Origin: an uncultured Selenomonadaceae bacterium
Lineage (GTDB): Bacteria; Bacillota; Negativicutes; Selenomonadales; Selenomonadaceae
Length of the DNA stretch: 9,232 nucleotides
Direction: 5' to 3'
Assembly (NCBI GenBank): GCA_958415865.1
Contig: CATYZV010000053.1
Coordinates: 1-9,232, forward strand
Part shown: in pieces, positions 6,576-9,232 of the stretch
Layout of the letters: every line of letters starts with the position of its first letter
Numbering within the stretch: the stretch's first letter is position 1
Made by a program: the position numbers and the translations under genes
Notes under the pieces: model-generated
Database searches by the model: none
Seen by the model: only the letters and a program-made list of their open reading frames with translations
What the model was told of the DNA's origin: nothing

Positions 6576-6602
6576 ATAACAAAAGATTTTTATGTATTGT
6601 TT

Positions 6603-6609
6603 AAGGAGG
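6603..6609 (+). promoter_or_regulatory. Ribosome binding site inside the longest frame of the radical SAM gene
   Basis: AAGGAGG here is a near-perfect site. The ATG at 6592 is 11 nt before it, so that ATG cannot use it and would be close to the 5' end of the transcript. The first in-frame usable start after it is TTG 6622, 12 nt away, a long but tolerable spacing. Confidence 0.65.
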
Positions 6610-6621
6610 ATTTTATTAAAT

Positions 6622-8349
6622 TTGACTTGGAAGCTCAAGCAGAATCTGCAAAAAATACTTCAGTCGGAGGAAGGGTACAGCGTTTTTCCGGCGGGCATAC
6701 GCACGCCGTTTGCACTCGTGTATCCCAATTCGTATTTCGTCGGTATGTCAAATCTGGGAATGCACATAATTTATGAACAGATAAACAGCCGGAAGGACAC
6801 GGCGTGCGAGCGGCTGTTCCTGCCGGAGAAGGCGGAACTCAAGGAGTACGAGCGCACGAATACGCCGCTCATGAGCGTCGAATCACAGCGGCCGCTGTAC
6901 GAATTTCCGCTGATCGGCTTCTGCATATCGTTTGAAATGGATTACTTCAATATATTGAGCATACTGGAACATGGCAAGGTAGAGCTGCTTGCCGCTGAGC
7001 GCGATGACGATGCTCCGCTGGTCATAGCAGGCGGTCCCTGTGCCACGTTTAATCCGGAGCCGCTGTCTTTGTTCATTGACGCATTCATCATCGGTGAAGG
7101 CGAGGAGACGATGCAGCGTTTTCTGGATGTCTACCATAAGGGCAGAGCAGAGGACTTGAGCCGCATTCAGCTGCTGCGCCGCTTAGCTGAGGTGCCCGGA
7201 GTGTACGTGCCGCGCTTTTACCGGCATGAATACGATGATGACGGCAGGCTGATTTCGATAACGGCTGAAGACGGCGTGCCGCAGCGCGTTTCGCGCCAGT
7301 GGGTGCGAGAGCTGGACAAGTACAACGGCAGAACCGTAATCAGCACGGCGAATACGGAGTTCAATCTATTTCTGATCGAAACATCGCGCGGCTGCGGCAG
7401 GCACTGCCGTTTCTGCATGGCGGGCTACTGCTTCCGCCGCCCGCGCCACCGCAGCATGGAAAAACTGACGCAGGAACTGCAAGAAGCAGTGCGCCTCGGC
7501 AAAAAAGTGGGGCTGATGGGACCTGCTATCTCAGATTATCCGCAGATAAATGAACTCTGTGCCAAGATTAGGGCAGCAGAGCTGCCCATGTCGGTAGCAT
7601 CCTTCCGCGCTGATTCGGTAACGCCGGAACTAGTGCAGGCACTGGCGCAGAGCGGCCAGAGGACGCTGACTCTGGCACCGGAAGCGGGCAGCGTCAAGAT
7701 GCGCAATATCATAAACAAGGGCATCGAGGAAAATCATCTCTTTTCGTCGATAGAAATGGGCATTGCGGCCGGCGTGAACAATTACCGCCTCTACATCATG
7801 GTCGGACTGCCCGGCGAAGAGCCGGAGGACATCGAAGCCATCGTAGAAATGACCTTGCGCCTAAAGCGTCATATGGAGGAACACGGCTCGAAAGGGACAT
7901 TGACGCTGAGCATTAATCCTTTTATAACAAAGCCGTGCACGCCGTTTCAATGGCTGCCGATGGCGGATTTAAAGCAGACGGAAAAATATTTTAAATACAT
8001 CAAGACATCGCTGAAGCCGTACAAGAATATCGAAGTACTGTTTGAATCGACGAAGGAATCGTTCATTCAGGGCATACTGGCACGCGGCGGCCGCCCCATA
8101 TCGCGCGTACTCTATGAAGCTCATAAAAACGGCGGCAGCAAAGGCTTTAAGCGTGCACTCAAAACGCTGCATATAAATCCCGATGAGCAGCTCTACCGCC
8201 GCCGCGGCGACGACGAGTTATTCCCCTGGGACAGCCTCGACATGGGCTTTGATAAGTCGTACCTGCGGCGCGAGCTGGACCGTGCCTTGGAGCAGAAGCA
8301 TACGGTGCAGTGCTTTGACGGCTGCCGCCGCTGCGGTGTCTGCAAATAG
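6622..8349 (+). CDS. Radical SAM protein, TIGR03960-like (B12-binding-type N-terminal part)
   Basis: This is a probable radical SAM enzyme of unknown substrate, similar to the TIGR03960 group. From TTG 6622 there are 575 residues. The N-terminal part (about 20-200) has the layout of the family's B12-binding-like region (ALVYPNSYFVGMSNLGM at 31-47, GFCISFEMDYFNIL at 99-112, IAGGPCATFNPEPLS at 135-149, FIIGEGEE at 155-162). The [4Fe-4S] motif is CX3CX2C with C258, C262 and C265 (RGCGRHCRFCMAG). The radical SAM barrel continues through MSVASFRADSV, LAPEAGS (352-358) and the VGLPGEEPEDI glycine-rich turn (394-404). The C-terminus has a second cysteine cluster, C564, C568, C571 and C574 (CX3CX2CX2C), which probably binds another metal centre. 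Family relatives often sit beside a DUF2344 gene and an RNase E/G gene; neither is seen here. ATG 6592 is an alternative start. Confidence 0.85.
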   Translation: MTWKLKQNLQKILQSEEGYSVFPAGIRTPFALVYPNSYFVGMSNLGMHIIYEQINSRKDTACERLFLPEKAELKEYERTNTPLMSVESQRPLYEFPLIGFCISFEMDYFNILSILEHGKVELLAAERDDDAPLVIAGGPCATFNPEPLSLFIDAFIIGEGEETMQRFLDVYHKGRAEDLSRIQLLRRLAEVPGVYVPRFYRHEYDDDGRLISITAEDGVPQRVSRQWVRELDKYNGRTVISTANTEFNLFLIETSRGCGRHCRFCMAGYCFRRPRHRSMEKLTQELQEAVRLGKKVGLMGPAISDYPQINELCAKIRAAELPMSVASFRADSVTPELVQALAQSGQRTLTLAPEAGSVKMRNIINKGIEENHLFSSIEMGIAAGVNNYRLYIMVGLPGEEPEDIEAIVEMTLRLKRHMEEHGSKGTLTLSINPFITKPCTPFQWLPMADLKQTEKYFKYIKTSLKPYKNIEVLFESTKESFIQGILARGGRPISRVLYEAHKNGGSKGFKRALKTLHINPDEQLYRRRGDDELFPWDSLDMGFDKSYLRRELDRALEQKHTVQCFDGCRRCGVCK

Positions 8350-8365
8350 AAGTCAGGAGTGATAG

Positions 8366-9187
8366 ATGATGTTTAGTTTAGAACACGCTGATAATAATCT
8401 GTGGTACGGAAAGTTTTCTATCTTTCCTAAAGATAAAGTGATTCACGCAGTGTCGACCCGTTTCGGCGGTGTCAGCAAAGCTCCTTTTAAAAGCTTGGAC
8501 TTGGCACTGCACGTAGGCGATGAAGTGGAGAGCGTCGCGGAAAACCGCCGCCGCTTCTGCCGCGGGCTGGGGCTTGATGCGGCGAAGATGACAACCTGTC
8601 AGCAGGTGCACGGCAACAATATCGCCTGTATAACGCAGGCAGAAATAGGAGCCGGTGCGTATACGCTGGATAATACGGTGCAGGACACGGATGCGCTGAT
8701 CACGAATCTGCCCGGCGTGCCGCTGACGCTGTTCTTCGCTGACTGCACGCCTATCATGATTTACGATCCGGTCAACAATGCCGTCGGCATAGCTCACGGC
8801 GGCTGGCGCGGCACGGTCGGTGCGATAGCTTTCCATACGGTCAAGGCGATGGCGCAGGCATTCGGCACGAATCCGCGCGACTGCCTAGCTTCCGTCGGTC
8901 CGTCCATCGGCCCGTGCTGCTATGAGATAGGCGATGAAGTGGCGCAGCAGTTCTCCCGCGTATTTCTCGATGCCTCCGAACTGATACTGCACCGCGATGA
9001 GGCATCGGGCAAATACCATCTCGACCTCTGGCTCGCCAACGCTCTGATGCTGCAGCGCGCAGGCGTGCAGGCGTGCAATATCGATATGGCTGACACCTGC
9101 ACGAGCTGCAACAGCGAGGTGTTTTTCTCCTATCGCGCCGACCACGGCAAGACGGGCAGGATTGCGGCCTTGATATCATTAAAGTGA
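8366..9187 (+). CDS. pgeF: PgeF/YfiH family protein (laccase-domain, polyphenol oxidoreductase family)
   Basis: The 273 residues carry the full set of family marks: STRFGGVS at 30-37, QQVHGN at 79-84 with H82, FFADCTP at 123-129 with C127, and AHGGWRGT at 143-150 with H144. H82, C127 and H144 are the expected metal/catalytic triad. The C-terminus has DTCTSC at 243-248, FFSYR and GRIAALI. Members have been described as purine nucleoside phosphorylases/adenosine deaminases and, in E. coli, as a peptidoglycan editing factor that removes wrongly incorporated residues from cell-wall precursors; which applies here cannot be told. AGGAG at 8355-8359 lies 6 nt before ATG 8366; ATG 8369 is also possible. 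It follows the radical SAM stop by 16 nt and is probably co-transcribed. Confidence 0.95.
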   Translation: MMFSLEHADNNLWYGKFSIFPKDKVIHAVSTRFGGVSKAPFKSLDLALHVGDEVESVAENRRRFCRGLGLDAAKMTTCQQVHGNNIACITQAEIGAGAYTLDNTVQDTDALITNLPGVPLTLFFADCTPIMIYDPVNNAVGIAHGGWRGTVGAIAFHTVKAMAQAFGTNPRDCLASVGPSIGPCCYEIGDEVAQQFSRVFLDASELILHRDEASGKYHLDLWLANALMLQRAGVQACNIDMADTCTSCNSEVFFSYRADHGKTGRIAALISLK

Positions 9188-9232
9188 ACCCGGTGCAGGA
9201 AAATGGCTTTTTTGCCTTGAATACCGTTTTAG
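9184..9232 (+). CDS. Possible start of a further gene, cut by the window edge
   Basis: A GTG at 9184 overlaps the pgeF stop in the GTGA manner typical of coupled genes, and its frame (MNPVQENGFFALNTVL) stays open for all 16 visible codons. No ribosome site is visible and the product is not recognisable. The expected follower in many Bacillota would be a yggS-type gene, which this N-terminus does not resemble. The same bases can be read as a weak hairpin: CGGT 9191-9194 with ACCG 9223-9226, GGC 9205-9207 with GCC 9214-9216, then TTTT 9227-9230, that is, a poor terminator. I cannot choose between the two. Confidence 0.25.
   Translation, partial: MNPVQENGFFALNTVL

Noticed and set aside
7299..7553. 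84-codon plus-strand frame inside the radical SAM gene
   Set aside because: It is an out-of-frame shadow over the CX3CX2C region, without its own ribosome site or recognisable features.
8378..9179. Several overlapping minus-strand frames opposite pgeF
   Set aside because: pgeF has all its active-site residues on the plus strand; the antisense frames overlap each other and show no motifs.
1..9232. Mobile elements, CRISPR, tRNA/rRNA, toxin-antitoxin or defence genes
   Set aside because: None were recognised by reading both strands: no long inverted or spaced direct repeats, no transposase or nuclease motifs, and every gene but the small ORF and the window-edge fragment belongs to a known core family.

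Overview
The window is a compact, ordinary housekeeping stretch of a bacterial chromosome with every recognisable gene on the + strand. The family content, the strong GGAGG/AGGTGAT-type ribosome binding sites, the repeated TTG starts and the gene order obgE-yhbY-proB-proA-nadD point to Bacillota. Negativicutes (the Selenomonas/Megamonas/Phascolarctobacterium side) is my best guess, but that is inference from style and synteny, not proof. Coding density is very high. I see no tRNA, rRNA, CRISPR array, insertion sequence, phage gene or defence system.

Region 1 (about 57-4946) looks like one operon: obgE (ribosome-assembly GTPase), yhbY (CRM-domain RNA-binding protein linked to ribosome assembly), proB and proA (the first two steps of proline synthesis from glutamate), a 50-codon single-pass membrane protein whose ATG overlaps the proA stop, and nadD (NAD synthesis). 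Gaps are at most 36 nt and no terminator interrupts them. The usual downstream partners of nadD (yqeK, rsfS) are absent.

Region 2 (about 4947-6549) opens with a 130-nt intergenic gap that carries a good candidate sigma-A promoter. It continues with a rodZ-like gene (helix-turn-helix, linker, one membrane segment, outer DUF4115-like domain) and nrdR (zinc-ribbon/ATP-cone repressor of ribonucleotide reductase genes), and ends at a clear Rho-independent terminator.

Region 3 (about 6547-9232) starts at a promoter that overlaps the T-tract of that terminator. It holds a radical SAM protein of the TIGR03960-like type and a pgeF/yfiH family (multi-copper polyphenol oxidoreductase) gene. A possible further gene begins by a 4-nt overlap and runs off the window; the same DNA can also be read as a weak terminator.

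I did not find an exciting new system. The items most worth a second look are the 50-aa membrane protein between proA and nadD, the TIGR03960-like radical SAM gene without its usual DUF2344 partner, and the rodZ-nrdR pair where yqeK-rsfS would be expected. Several starts need moving: the longest reading frames of the rodZ-like gene and the radical SAM gene both begin on or before their own ribosome binding sites.
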